Shown in pieces: positions 13,376-26,090 of a DNA stretch of 64,000 nucleotides. The position numbers and the translations under genes are program-made. Under the pieces are notes generated by a model. It saw only the letters and a program-made list of their open reading frames with translations. It did no database searches and was not told where the DNA came from. Origin of the DNA: Epinephelus fuscoguttatus (taxonomy: Eukaryota; Chordata; Actinopteri; Perciformes; Serranidae); contig NC_064772.1 in assembly GCF_011397635.1 (NCBI RefSeq), positions 16,383,035-16,447,034 of the forward strand, given 5' to 3'. Positions within the stretch are counted from its first letter, which is position 1, and each line of letters begins with the position of its first letter.

Positions 13376-13537
13376 GCCACCATGAAAATTGGATTCAAAG
13401 TGAGGCGCACTTCCTGGGGGCCTGGTTTAGCCACTTTGTCAAACTGGCTTCAAAGCCCAACTCCGTTCCTGGGGATATGACCTGGACCCAGGCCCCCAAG
13501 AAGTGCGCCAGGCTTTGGAGCCAATTTTCATAGTGGC
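13376..13537. repeat. imperfect inverted repeat (hairpin), arms about 50 bp
   Basis: The left arm (13376-13425) starts GCCACCATGAAAATTGG. The right arm (13488-13537) is its near reverse complement, ending CCAATTTTCATAGTGGC. Shared central words are GGCGCACTTC and GGGGGCCTGG. It abuts the end of the second duplicated unit, so it may be part of the same element. Confidence 0.7.
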
Positions 13538-13539
13538 CA

Positions 13540-14740
13540 AATAGTGGTACTGCAATTTCCAGGACAGCTGATGCTATCCAGCTAAACCTCAGATCATGCT
13601 GGCTGTCATTGGCTCAGCAGGTTTTGAAATAGCAAAGAAAAAGTAATATTTAGTTAATAATGCTAATGTTAGCAAGCTAGGCTAACTAGCTTCCACTTTC
13701 TGAGCAGAAGCTAGAAGTTAACCTAGCTTGCTAGCCTCCAATTTCCTAACTTTCTTAAAGTAACCTAAACGGGGCTTCTGCAGTCGCTAGGGAACCACGG
13801 AACTTGATGCTGTGTCTCCTAGCAACACTACGTGACAAATGTCAGTCAGCTGTTGCCATGGGAAATGCCCAGCCAGAGGTTTGAGGCTACATGCTAATTC
13901 CACACATATGTCCAAAAACAATTTGGAAAATGGAAAAATAGCTGCAGTATCAACGTAGTTTATATTTTCCTGACACACAAAAATGAGAAATCAAACTTTA
14001 GTTCCACATTAAGTATGTGGTGGCGTTGCATTTAAGAGCACACGTGTCACATTCCTCAGCAGCATATTCCTAGATACTCTCACGTGGTAGAATGAAAACA
14101 CTGCGCAGGCGAGACGCTGGCAGCCAAACACAGGTCGTCACCGCCAATAAAAACCCACTGACAGCTCAGAGACAGAAACAGAGCATGCAAATGAGGCAGC
14201 GTATTTCCAAAGAGGAAAGTGATGTCATGTGATAATAATGATGGTGTAAAATGAGACGCAGCCAGAGAGAAAAGTCTAGCTGGCGAGTGGCTACAGTTCT
14301 GACTTCAGGAGTATGAACCTCTTTAATCTATTCCAGCTCTGGAAAACATTACATAACAGCAGACCTCCATGTATTCCTGGGCCTCTAAAGTATCTGAAAA
14401 GTATGTGTGCAGCCGTTGTGGCGAGGCAGTGAAGTTTGGCTCGCTGTGAGTTTGACTGGAAAACACACAGATCTCAGACACAACGTACACAACATTAACT
14501 GCAAAGCCTCTGCAGTGAGGAGTACAAGGTCGAAAGCTGATGCAATCACAGCAATGCAGAAAGTAAAAATTCCCTTTCTCACTCGAGGAACAGCAACAAA
14601 TTTGGATGTGACTCAACTACATTCAACAATCTCTCTCCTAAACAGCCAAAGTCACTGTTAACTGCAATGATTTCACATTTAAATGTTGTATGGTTGTTTT
14701 TTAACATGAAATAAGTATATTTAGAGCCCAATAATCATCC
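13540..14740. other. intergenic, no feature recognised
   Basis: Two CACGTG motifs occur at about 14041 and 14082. No coding or RNA gene could be supported. Confidence 0.35.
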
Positions 14741-14985
14741 TTAATGAAGCAAAAATGACAAATATTTGCTGTTTCCAGCTTCTTCAGTGTGAAGATTTGC
14801 TTCTTTTCTCAGTTTCACATCACTTTAACTTGAATATCTTTGTGTTTGGGACTGTTGGTCAGACAAAAACTAGATATCTGTCATAGTGATGATTCTTTTA
14901 ACTACTTTCTGACATTTTGCTGACCAAATAATTAGTCAAAGTCATCATCAGATTAATGATCATGAAAACAATCATTTGAAGTGGT
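14740..14985 (+). repeat. interspersed AACGATTA-type repeat, partial
   Basis: Contains the family words CCAGCTTCTTCAGTGTGAAG, TTGAATATCTTTGTG and TTTCTGACATTTTGCTGACC in the expected order. Confidence 0.5.
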
Positions 14986-15628
14986 GTTAAAACAATGTCT
15001 GGGTTTGTATCGCTCCTTATTTATCTTTAAAAGAAACAGACACTTTGTGACTCGAATGTAACACTAAGACATTGCAGTAGTGGAGGAAGTATTTAGATCC
15101 TTTACTTAAGTGAAACTACTAATACCACACAGTAAAATACTCATAATAAAGTTTATGGGAGTGTACCCCCGAGCACTCAGGTAAGGTCGGGGCTTTATAA
15201 AAAGGTAGCAACCAGGTACCAGACTATGAGCAGCAGAGACACAGCATCAAAAAAACACAAACATAGCTATGCGAAACGCCAAATGAGAGTGAATCTAGGG
15301 TTGGCTTTTACTCTTACTTTCCCTGCTGAGCATGTTCACAAACAGTGACTGACAATCCTGCATAGTATACCTTTGAAGTATCAAACTAAAAATACTCAAG
15401 AAGAAAAGTCTAAAAAAGAACAACCTCAAGCTGACAAACAGAAATGACAAACAATTACCCAAATAGCTAGACTAGTTAATTAATCAACTAATTGCTGTAG
15501 CTATACTTGTGTATACTGATGGGCAGTTTAATTCATAACAAAACTTCATATTTTAGAAGATCTTTATATGTTTTGTTAGCAAAAATTGTAACTTGTAAAG
15601 TAGCTAAGGCTGCCAGATAAATGAAGTA

Positions 15629-16803
15629 AAAAGGGTGTCTACAGATATAACCAAGTTAAATTTAAGACTATTTAAGACCTTTTTTTAATACCAACTTATA
15701 TGAAATTTAAGACCAAACCTGCAATGGAAATACATAGCTATTATATAGGGATGTCACAATTACTTGATTTCACTATTAACCACGATTTTAAATGCCATGG
15801 TTAATTATTCGTTAAGATTTCTCAACACCGTCACTCTCCAAAGATTATGCTGGGATGGAACCATATACAGTAGGCAGATCAGCCCAACTCTCACGGAATG
15901 AAAACAAAGTTACACAAGCGGTACAGGTGAATAGGCGTCTCCGAGTGATGAAGTATGGATTATGTATGTTTCAAAGGGCATCTATAAGTCAAAAGCTAGC
16001 TAGATGTTTTTTTTTCCTGTTTAAAAATTCTCTTCTCAGGTCCAAAAAAATGTTCAGAAACATTTTTGTAATATAGTTTACAGAAAGTATGTAAAGAAAT
16101 ATATGTAGCTTTTGAAACCTTTTTTCCCAAAAGGGAAATCCTGCTGTGGATGTTTAACACAGAGGTGGTTTTTGTTTAATTCCAATGGGATTATTGTCAT
16201 TAAATCTTGTACTTTTTGGTTACTTTTCTTTGTTGCTATATTACTTTTGTTATGTTGGCATGGCAATAAATGAAACTTAAAGATCTATAAGGAGTGTTCA
16301 TGTTTTTTACACATTTATAGTGTGAAATTAATTAATGCATAATAATCGTGATAATCGTAAAACCATGATTATTTCCCTGACAATAATCGTACCAAGTAAA
16401 TCTATAATCATGACATCCCTAATTATATATACATGTGTGTGTGTGACACGCATTTCTACATACTCTTTCCAAGTAAACACACTGTTGTCAGTTCAAAATG
16501 AACAGTAAAGGAAAATGACAACAACTAAGATGAGTTGAAGTTTAATGTGCTTAATGTAAGAAGAAAACAAAATCTCATCTCTGTCATAAATGCTATTTAT
16601 TATTGCAAATCTTCGGTCTGTCCAATGATCATATTGTAAACACTCACTGGGTCTGTCAGGCTGGAGAAATTTTTGTGGTTATGTGACTGAAAATATTTAA
16701 GACCCATCATATCTGAATTTAAGACAATTTAAGATCTTTTAAGGCCTTGTATTAAGAATTTTTAAGACATTTTAAGATGTTTTAAGGACCCATAGACACC
16801 CTG
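15629..16803. mobile_element. hAT-like element with 8-bp target duplication (middle layer)
   Basis: Flanked by the 8-bp direct repeat ATGAAGTA at 15621-15628 and 16804-16811. The termini AGGGTGTCTAcag and its inverted partner TAGACACCCT (16793-16802) form short inverted ends. The interior near each end is rich in TTTAAGAC words. No transposase frame, so non-autonomous. Confidence 0.7.
15748..16420. mobile_element. MITE-like element GGGATGTCA...TGACATCCC (inner layer)
   Basis: Inverted ends GGGATGTCA (15748-15756) and TGACATCCC (16411-16419), each flanked by ATTATA-type sequence. Subterminal AATAATCGT and CGATTT motifs are also inverted. It lies wholly within the hAT-like element. Confidence 0.6.
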
Positions 16804-16911
16804 ATGAAGTAGGGTAGAGGCAGAAAGTGGCATGAAAAGAAAATGTTTAAGTAGAATAAAAGTACCTCAAATCTGTACCAGATTAGATGTACTTAGTTAC
16901 ATCGTACAGTG

Positions 16912-18180
16912 CACTAGAAGCCAAAATGGGGCTCGTTTAAGCCTCAGTTTCAGGTACAGTAAAGTAGTTCTTGTACTTGACACTGAGCCAGTTCGGACTT
17001 GAATTGCTGAACTTAATTCATGTAATGATGAAATATTAACAGGAGCAGTCGACAATAGATCATCTATGCAAGCTGCTGAAATACTGTGGGTCATTTTGCA
17101 GAAACAGTCCCAGTAGGCATGACTTCTGTAGGGGCTTTGCAGGTGGAAAGACACTGACACGTCAGGGTAAAAACTGGGGTAAACACCAGTGGACTACAGC
17201 CACAGAAATGTGGTTTACAACAGCGGTTATTTGCAACCAAGACACAAAAGTTTCACTTTACACCCAAATCAAGCCCAGTGTTAATCTAAAGTGTCTCTCT
17301 GTAGATGTCTTGTGATAATCAGATTCTTTATTTGTGCCAAAATGACATCATCTCCGCACAGGGATCCAGTATTTCCCTGGACAAAAACTTCAGCAGGGTG
17401 GATGCACGTTGTCATGGAGGCTTGAACCCAGGTCAGCCACTTACAGCACACTTTCTCCCTGCTCACAATACACCCGTCCTGCCCACCCACAAAGTGCACA
17501 CAAAGACTCCACACTAATCCCATCTTTTGTGGTCCTCCCATGTCTCAGTGTGGCTTTACCTCATGTCTCCACCATCAACTGCTTTTATATGCACTCACAG
17601 GTCAGCAGAATAAAAAAATATATATATAGTTTAAAAATCCTCCTTTGTTGCACACAAACAAGCTGCACAGAAAATAGCTTATAAATTACGCATAAGAGAG
17701 CCCTGAGCAGTACCTGATGCTATCACTGATGCCTTTTATCATCTTTTGTTATGATCACTGTACTATCACACTGACAGCACAGATAAAACAATGCTTGAAG
17801 CAGCTCTAGACTTTGTGCTCCATGGAGAATAAAGGCTTGGGAAGTATACAGAAACAAAAAAAACATGAAGTAAGCATCAGAACAGATCATGCATATAAAC
17901 ATCTCCAGCAGTATTAATAGGAGTTGGACAGACAATAGAGAAGCCAGACGAAAATAACACTTGTCCTGAGAACAATAGTTTCACATCACATTAAACCTCT
18001 GCAAACTCCTTCACAACCTCACAGCCACTATTACTCCTTTATATCAAGTTTACAGGAGGCACATTGAGAGATAAAGAGCTTTTACTTTGTTATATCATCA
18101 CGTGTGTTAATCAGTGTAATTACAGAATTAGTTTTAAAATGATGAATGCAGTCGATAGAGGACACATAAAGAGCTCTTAC
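16912..18180. other. non-coding; possible intron of the CRE-promoter transcript
   Basis: No coding frame was recognised. If the donor at 18181 is used, this region is intronic on the minus strand; I could not identify the next exon. Confidence 0.3.
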
Positions 18181-18390
18181 CGCTGGGACCACAGTTTGTC
18201 TCGATCCTTTATCGCTTTTATATTCCCTTTTTTTTTCCTGGTGATCAGTCGCGCGTCTCACAGACACAAATCTCGACCTCACTTCCATGTGCTCGCGACC
18301 AGGACCACGCGCTCAGGGGAGCGCTCGGGATACGGCGCGTGACGTCACGGCGAGGCTGGAAAGCCGGTCGAAAAGTCGGCGCAATATCAA
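18181..18390 (-). promoter_or_regulatory. CpG-rich promoter with CRE and candidate first exon, same strand as myc
   Basis: This small CpG-dense block sits in otherwise CpG-poor DNA. It contains a perfect CRE palindrome TGACGTCA (18340-18347). On the minus strand a short frame opens at 18288 and runs to a good donor CCCAGCG|GTAAGAG, whose last exon base is 18181. The plus strand also shows a weaker donor-like ACAG|GTGTG at about 18401, so transcription could be bidirectional. No known protein is recognisable. It lies about 1.1 kb beyond the end of myc, in the same orientation, and could start a long non-coding RNA. The transcript is inferred. Confidence 0.45.
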
Positions 18391-18399
18391 CAATAATAC

Positions 18400-19514
18400 A
18401 GGTGTGTTTTAGTAATGTAAGACACGAAATATAATGTAAAGGCTTAAATACATGTGAGTTTTCAATGGGAGGTTATTTGGAGTGTTTTTATTGGTTATTA
18501 TTGATTATTTCTTATAATATTTTCATTATGATAGAGCTTTAATACCTTGATTTAAGATAGCTATGACAGTTTCTTGTCAAAAAAACACACATTTAGACTG
18601 TGTTATAGTCTGCAGAGGGATAAATGCGTGAGTTTGCAACTGTAACCCAACTTGTTTTGCTTTCACACATGCAAAATTTGACTTAAATCTGACCTGAGAC
18701 ATGAATTACATGATCATTTGGCCATTTTAACAATCAGCTTCATTGCCTAACTGTGTCTAACAATGCAAGGTGTTTGAGGTAGCTGTCAGTGGACTTAATT
18801 AGGGAGAAAATCATGCAAGTTTGTGTGCATCCATTGATCTTTTTAGGTGTTTCTGGTCCAAACTGGAAGCAGAACAGGTCAAATTCAGATACTTGAATGC
18901 CCTTACATATCCACTCCACTTATGCAGGAGGGACTGTGACATGTTTTGGTGACACTAGTTCACTTAATAGCATCAGTGATGCTGGAATATTGTCAAAAAC
19001 TAGCTCTCATTTTGGTTAAAGTCATGTATCTATGCATCAAAGTCTGAGCTTACCTTGTCTTCATGACCATGCACCCAAACAGCATCCTCAGGTGAAAATA
19101 TTTAACCCTCAGTGCACCTTATATTCTGACCTGGAGCAGCCAGTGGGAGACGAGTGACTCTGTCTGGGCATCCTTACATCTAAACATGAGCATCTTATGT
19201 CACTCACTTATTCAAATCATGCAATTATCTGTGGCTTATCTGCGTCTGTTGAGACCACTCAACATATCCCCGGTGTATGTTAATGTGTCTGCTGTGATGA
19301 CGTGTGTGGTGTGTGTTTTTGCGCTGCAAGAACAAGGACACAGATTCAAGAAGAGCCATTTTTTTTATATTTCAAAAAGAACCTAGGAACATAATGGAAA
19401 AAAACAAACACTGGGTCTGAACATCCAGACAATTGAGATCCAAAAATACATTTTCTTAGGAAATATTAATTATATACAAAACATAAAAATTTATATTTTA
19501 GTTTGGGCCCTCTG
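18400..19514. other. spacer between myc 3' end and the CpG block
   Basis: AT-rich, with no recognised feature; it separates the myc poly(A) region from the CRE block by about 1.1 kb. Confidence 0.4.
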
Positions 19515-19738
19515 CAGGGTAGCCCCATTTTTTAATATTTTATTAATAAAAATAAACTTTTAAATATTTATTCCACCCATAACTTCAATTGAGGCAGCTT
19601 TAACATTGAAATCAAAGAGATTCCAAACAACTTAATCCGCTTTGCATTTGCATGCAACAACAACTGTACACCCCAAGTCTTGAACTTGCATAAAAAACAA
19701 AAGGCCAACAAGTCTGAAAAGGTCTGATGCCTCAAACT
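19515..19738 (-). other. myc: myc 3' UTR with poly(A) signals
   Basis: AATAAA occurs on the minus strand at 19572-19567 and again at 19544-19539, about 170-200 bases after the stop codon. The segment is AT-rich and contains ATTTA motifs of the AU-rich element type that destabilise mammalian MYC mRNA. The cleavage point near 19515-19525 is an estimate. Confidence 0.6.
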
Positions 19739-21425
<1,687 letters not shown>

Positions 21426-21734
21426 TTAGATGATTACTCTTACAGGTCTGCAGGTTCACAGCAGCTGCTTGGCACTGATCCTGTTCTGCAACATTAAGTG
21501 TAAGCAACGTCACATGGCCACTCCAAAACATCGACCCGCTTTTGCACGCCTTGCATGCATGCACAAGTGCTGCAGCAGCAGGTGCTCAATTTGGGAAACT
21601 GATAGTAAATTAAGCGCAACAGGGGGAAACCCCACCTTCACTTAACTGCTGCTGACGATAAACGATTATCTATTTGACTAAACTGGTATGGGAAGCTGAC
21701 GTGCAAGCTCCTGAAACCCCACTCCCTCCCTTAC

Positions 21735-21965
21735 CTTTTAGATTTTAAACTCTCGGCGGAAGAACACAGGGCGAAATCGACCCAAAAAGCGCAAAAAAGG
21801 GCAGGAAAGTTATTCCAGTATGAAAGTAACATTAAATCCTTCCACGGAGGTGTTGCAGACTGTTTCAGTGAGGCGGTGTGAAGCATGCATAGAGAGTTGA
21901 AAGGCTGCACCAGCGACCCGGTGAGGACGACACGCAGTCCACCATCAGCGGCGTGAGAATCACAG
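21735..21965 (-). other. myc: myc exon 1, non-coding (5' UTR); 5' end approximate
   Basis: A donor AAAAG|GTAAGG falls after 21735, with a matching acceptor 333 bp downstream at exon 2. Vertebrate myc genes have an untranslated first exon, and this position fits one. The start site is inferred from a TATA-like TTTTATT on the minus strand at about 21985-21993 and is not shown directly. An open frame overlaps the exon (22099-21731) but has no recognisable protein. Confidence 0.65.
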
Positions 21966-22033
21966 CTGAGCGCTGCGCCGGCTGCAATAAAACCGCCGCA
22001 GCACTCCCCCTCTCGCTCCACCGCTGTATCCTT

Positions 22034-22052
22034 CCGCCCTTTTCCCGCGAAA
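22034..22052 (-). promoter_or_regulatory. myc core promoter: E2F site and GC box
   Basis: On the minus strand TTTCGCGGGAAA (22052-22041) is a strong palindromic E2F consensus, followed at once by GGGCGG (22039-22034), an Sp1-type GC box. Both lie about 50-70 bp upstream of the TATA-like TTTTATT. Known: the mammalian MYC P2 promoter has an E2F site with the GCGGGAAA core just upstream of its TATA box. The shared layout supports placing the myc promoter here; function is inferred. Confidence 0.6.
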
Positions 22053-22059
22053 CACTCGC

Positions 22060-24115
22060 CGGCCTTGAAAACCTTACACGTCAAATTAAATTCACACAAT
22101 TATCATCGAAAACAACTCACACATGATATTATTGTTGATTTAAACTCGAAACATGTGCTTTCATCGGTATAATCAGTCAATAAATTGTGTAGTTTTTCTT
22201 TGCAGCGGGTCTATTTCGGGGAAGCAGAAGTGGGAGGGGTCATAGTAGTGTAGAGCTCCCATTGACGGCAGACATGCAGAAAATACTAATGCTGTAATAG
22301 TAAGGGATAATTAGGAGTTATGTTTCCAATATCCCGCCCAAAATATCACCAAACACCTCAAACTGTCTCTTTTAATCTGTTGCACGTTTTGATCTCATTG
22401 TAATGAATTAATAAGAAAGATGTACCGCCCAAAAGTAGATTAATTTACTGCTTTTGCACAAACCGCAAGTTTGCTTTTTTAATTACGTTGATAAGCAACC
22501 GTCTGCAGAGACAATATAAATATAAAACGATGCTAAGTTTGCACAATCTGTGCAGCATTATTTCGATAATGCAACGCAGAGCTCACAGGTACAGGAGCTT
22601 ACCTCGATCTGTCTGCAGACACTGACAGCTCAGATTCATTGGCTGAAACAGGTGAATTCAACCAGCAAACACACTCAATACTTGCAGGTAAATGTTTAAA
22701 TTAACATGCACCAATGGGAAATAGAGTGTGTTTGTGATCCAGACAGTGTAATGTAGCTCGATATTTTGAGGCTGGACAGATTGGCACCACTTAACAACAA
22801 GAAGGAGGCAATTAGAGGAATCAGATCGCCACCGCAGTTTGATGGAGGTGTCCTCCTCTGCTGCGATGGTGAGGCGGGGATTGAACGGGCTCGGAGCGCC
22901 CTCTGCTGGTAGAAGTGCTCCTGGACTGGACTGCAGCCATGTGGGTGCAAGGTCAAGCTATGAAGGTGAACATAAAGTCCACAAATCAGCCATGAACTGG
23001 AGGATTATTGACTGAAGGTAGATTACAGAAAGATTGTTAGACGAAACACTATCTATGGCTCAGTAACAAACTGGTGGTGTGCAGTTTGTTTGTGCAGCCT
23101 TTTATTGGGGTTACTGGGTCACTTCATTAGAAAACAACAAATGTACCTAAACGTGCCGCCTTTTGACAAAGTAGGCTGTGCTATAAAACAAATATTTTTA
23201 GAATGTGATATATTATTAGCCGTATATGATCCATAACTCTGAAAAAGTTATTTTATTCAATGTGATCGTTTTTTGTTTTGGCAGACACTTCACTACCTGC
23301 ATAACTACAACAATAATTGTGAGTAAAAGGATAGTTTCACTTATTTCTGTTCTCCAACAAATTATTTTTTAAATGAATTTATGTACAGTTAATATGAGCG
23401 TGAGAAAGAATTACAGCGTCCAATAACTCTTTCAATGTATATATGGACATATGAGTGCTGTTTTATGTGAAAACAATCTTTTATATCCACATCACTTTTT
23501 ACAGTTTGATGTACTAAAATTTGATTTTAAAATTCATTTATTGGGTACATTATTGCCTTAATTTATGTACTTCATTATTCTAAGTGCCACTTGTGGAAAG
23601 GAGAAAGGAAAGGAAAGCGCTCCTTGTAGTAAATGGATATCAAACATCATTTATTGAGTGCAAAGTTTAATTTTTGATGTTGGAAGAAGTAGCCTAGTAA
23701 GACATTTTAGTTTAACATTTTTAACATAAAATTACATTGCTGAACATAAAATATAAAGCTTTTTGCAAGGAAATTATAGGTTAATTGTACTTATTCTGTA
23801 TTTTTGGGATATTACCATTTACTAGTGGAAGCACGACAAACACTTTTTTATAATAAAAACTGATGGAACTCTTGAAACTAAAGAGCCCTCAGTGTATTAG
23901 TCTAATGTGTCTAAAGTTGATTATCTTTGAATTGTGAATAATCATCTACGCTTTTATTTTGCTTATGTTTTTTTTCTCATACACAGATCTTAATCTCCAC
24001 CGTACTACCTGTTTAAATAAAGGATTAACTAATCAACATGTTTTCTTAGCAGTCAAAGAAAATAACATGTACAGTATGTAAAAGTACACACAAGAGTAGC
24101 AGGTGGCACTTTGTG
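22060..24115. other. myc upstream region
   Basis: Mostly AT-rich. A donor-like GATCGAG|GTAAGC on the minus strand (exon end 22603) could mark an alternative upstream first exon. Nothing else is supported. Confidence 0.35.
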
Positions 24116-24118
24116 TTG

Positions 24119-24245
24119 TAGCCTCAGCCACCAGTGTGTGAATGTGTGTGTGTGGATGTGTGAATGCGACTCATAGTGTAAAAAACACTTTGAGCTGTCG
24201 AATGACTAGAAAGGCGCTATACAACTGCAGGTCCATTTACCATTT
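24119..24245 (+). mobile_element. LINE 3' tail fragment
   Basis: ACACTTTGAGCTGTCGAATG, AGAAAGGCGCTATACAAC and GGTCCATTTACCATTTA form a typical non-LTR 3' end of fish genomes. Family assignment is by recall. Confidence 0.5.
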
Positions 24246-24489
24246 AACCCTGCAACATTACTCAGTTTTTCTCTGGAAGAAAAATTACTGCAATTGCAAT
24301 GAGCACTACAGACAGGAATCAGAATCAGATGACAGTTTATTAAATATCATGTATTTAACTAACTCTAAGAACTTAAGAACTTTAAGAGTATGTGAGACTG
24401 TATTATTATTATTAGTAGTAGTCGTAGTAGTATTAGTGTTATTATTAAAAAAGGAGTACCCATTTGCTCACTGAGGGAATGGATGGGTG

Positions 24490-26090
24490 ACTGAATGAGC
24501 CTACCAGGCACAGGCCCAGGGGCCCCCTATGTTCTTCACCTGCATAATGGCCCTCAAATTAACATGTATCAGCCAAGGAGAGACTTAAAATTACCACAAA
24601 GTGACACACATGAACTTCAAAGAGAAATCAGATAACTTTAAATGATTCAAAACAACCACAAAGAGACACATAACAACCACGAAGAGTCACAAAACAACTC
24701 CAACAAGACACAAAACAACCACAAAGAGACACAAAATGACTCAAAAGAGATATAAAACTACTACAAAGAGACACAAATGACTTCACAGAGACACAAAACA
24801 ACCACAAAGAGACACAAAATGACTTCACAGAGACACAAAACAACCACAAAGAGTCACAATACAACTCCAAAGAGGCATAAAACTACTACGGACACAAAAT
24901 GACTTCATAGAGACACAAAACAACCACAAAGAGACACATGATGACTCCAAAGGGGCACAAAACAACTACACAGAGACACAAAATAACTACAAAGAGAACT
25001 ACAAAGAGAAACAAAATGACTTCACAGAGACACAAAATGACTTCACAGAGACACAAAATGACTTCAGAGAGACACAAATCAACCACAAAGAGACACAAAA
25101 TGACTCAAAAGAGACATAAAACTACTACAAAGAGACACAAATGATTTCACAGAGACACAAAACAACCACAAAGAGACACATGATGACTCCAAAGGGGCAC
25201 AAAACAACTACACAGAGACACAAAATAACTACAAAGAGAAACAAAATGACTTCACAGAGACACAAAATGACTTCACAGAGACACAAATCAACCACAAAGA
25301 GACACAAAATTACTCAGAAGAGACATAAAACTACTACAAAGAGACACAAATGACTTCACAGAGACACAAAACAACTCCAAAGAGACATAAAACTACTACG
25401 GACACAAAATGACTTCATAGAGACACAAAACAACCACAAAGAGATACAAAATGACTCAAAAGAGACATAAAACTACTACAAAGAGACACAAATGACTTCA
25501 CAGAGACACAAAACAACTCCAAAGAGACATAAAACTACTACGGACACAAAATGACTTCATAGAGACACAAAACAACCACAAAGAGATACAAAATGACTCA
25601 AAAGAGACATAAAACTACTACAAAGAGACACAAATGACTTCACAGAGACACAAAACAACTCCAAAGAGACATAAAACTACTACGAAGTACACAAAATGAC
25701 TTCATAGAGACACAAAACAACCACAAAGAGACACAAAACAACTCCAAAGAGACACATGATGACTCCAAAGAGACACAAAACAACTACACAGAGACACAAA
25801 ACAACTACAAAGAGAAACAAAATGACTTCACAGAGACACAAAACAACCACAGAGACACAAAACAACTACAAAGAAACACACCATGAGCAGAAAGGATCAA
25901 AAGTTACATCAAAGATACTTGAAATGTCAACTCATGAAAAACAACCAAATGAAAAACAACTATAAAGAAAGGAGAAACAAAAGAGGCAAACCCCCACAAA
26001 GTCTGTGTGTCTTGCCCCTGTGTGGAAGAGGTAGTGGGGCTTTTCAATATCTGTGTCCAGGGGCCTATTGTCTATTAACCCACCCATGAC
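24490..26090. repeat. long minisatellite (AAAGAGACACAAAA type) within a dispersed element
   Basis: About 1.35 kb (24590-25960) of 19-22 bp units such as ACAAAGAGACACAAAATGAC. A higher-order repeat of 142 bp is visible: AACTACTACG starts at 25391 and 25533, and AACTAC at 25675, with matching context. A 242-bp spacing links GAGACACATGATGACTCC at 24931 and 25173. The right flank (GGGGCTTTTCAATATCTGTG, CCAGGGGCC) matches the tail of the 8120-8690 copy. Open frames on both strands (Lys/Thr-rich on plus, Leu/Val-rich on minus) are by-products. Confidence 0.8.

Larger units (their letters stand above)
15075..16912. mobile_element. fish MITE-like repeat split by nested insertions (outer layer)
   Basis: The left end CAGTAGTGGAGGAAGTA with GATCCTTTACTTAAGTG and the right end AAGTACCTCAAATCTGTAC with TGTACTTAGTTACAT are the two ends of a common fish repeat. 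Its middle (AACTTGTAAAGTAGCTAAGG, 15590-15609) is interrupted at 15628 by a hAT-like element. Confidence 0.6.

Noticed and set aside
14041-14087. Two CACGTG motifs as a MYC-responsive enhancer
   Set aside because: Six-base words occur by chance at this rate, and no other supporting motif or conservation can be seen.
21731-22099. 122-codon minus frame over myc exon 1
   Set aside because: Spans the promoter and non-coding exon, runs into intron 1 and has no recognisable protein. An N-terminally extended Myc from a non-AUG start was considered, but this frame is not joined to exon 2 by the splice sites.
24886-25965. Many 60-80 codon frames, Lys/Thr-rich on plus and Leu/Val/Cys-rich on minus
   Set aside because: They are translations of the short tandem repeat on both strands and carry no protein signature.
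24490-26090. CRISPR array
   Set aside because: Units are contiguous and degenerate with no unique spacers, and the genome is vertebrate.
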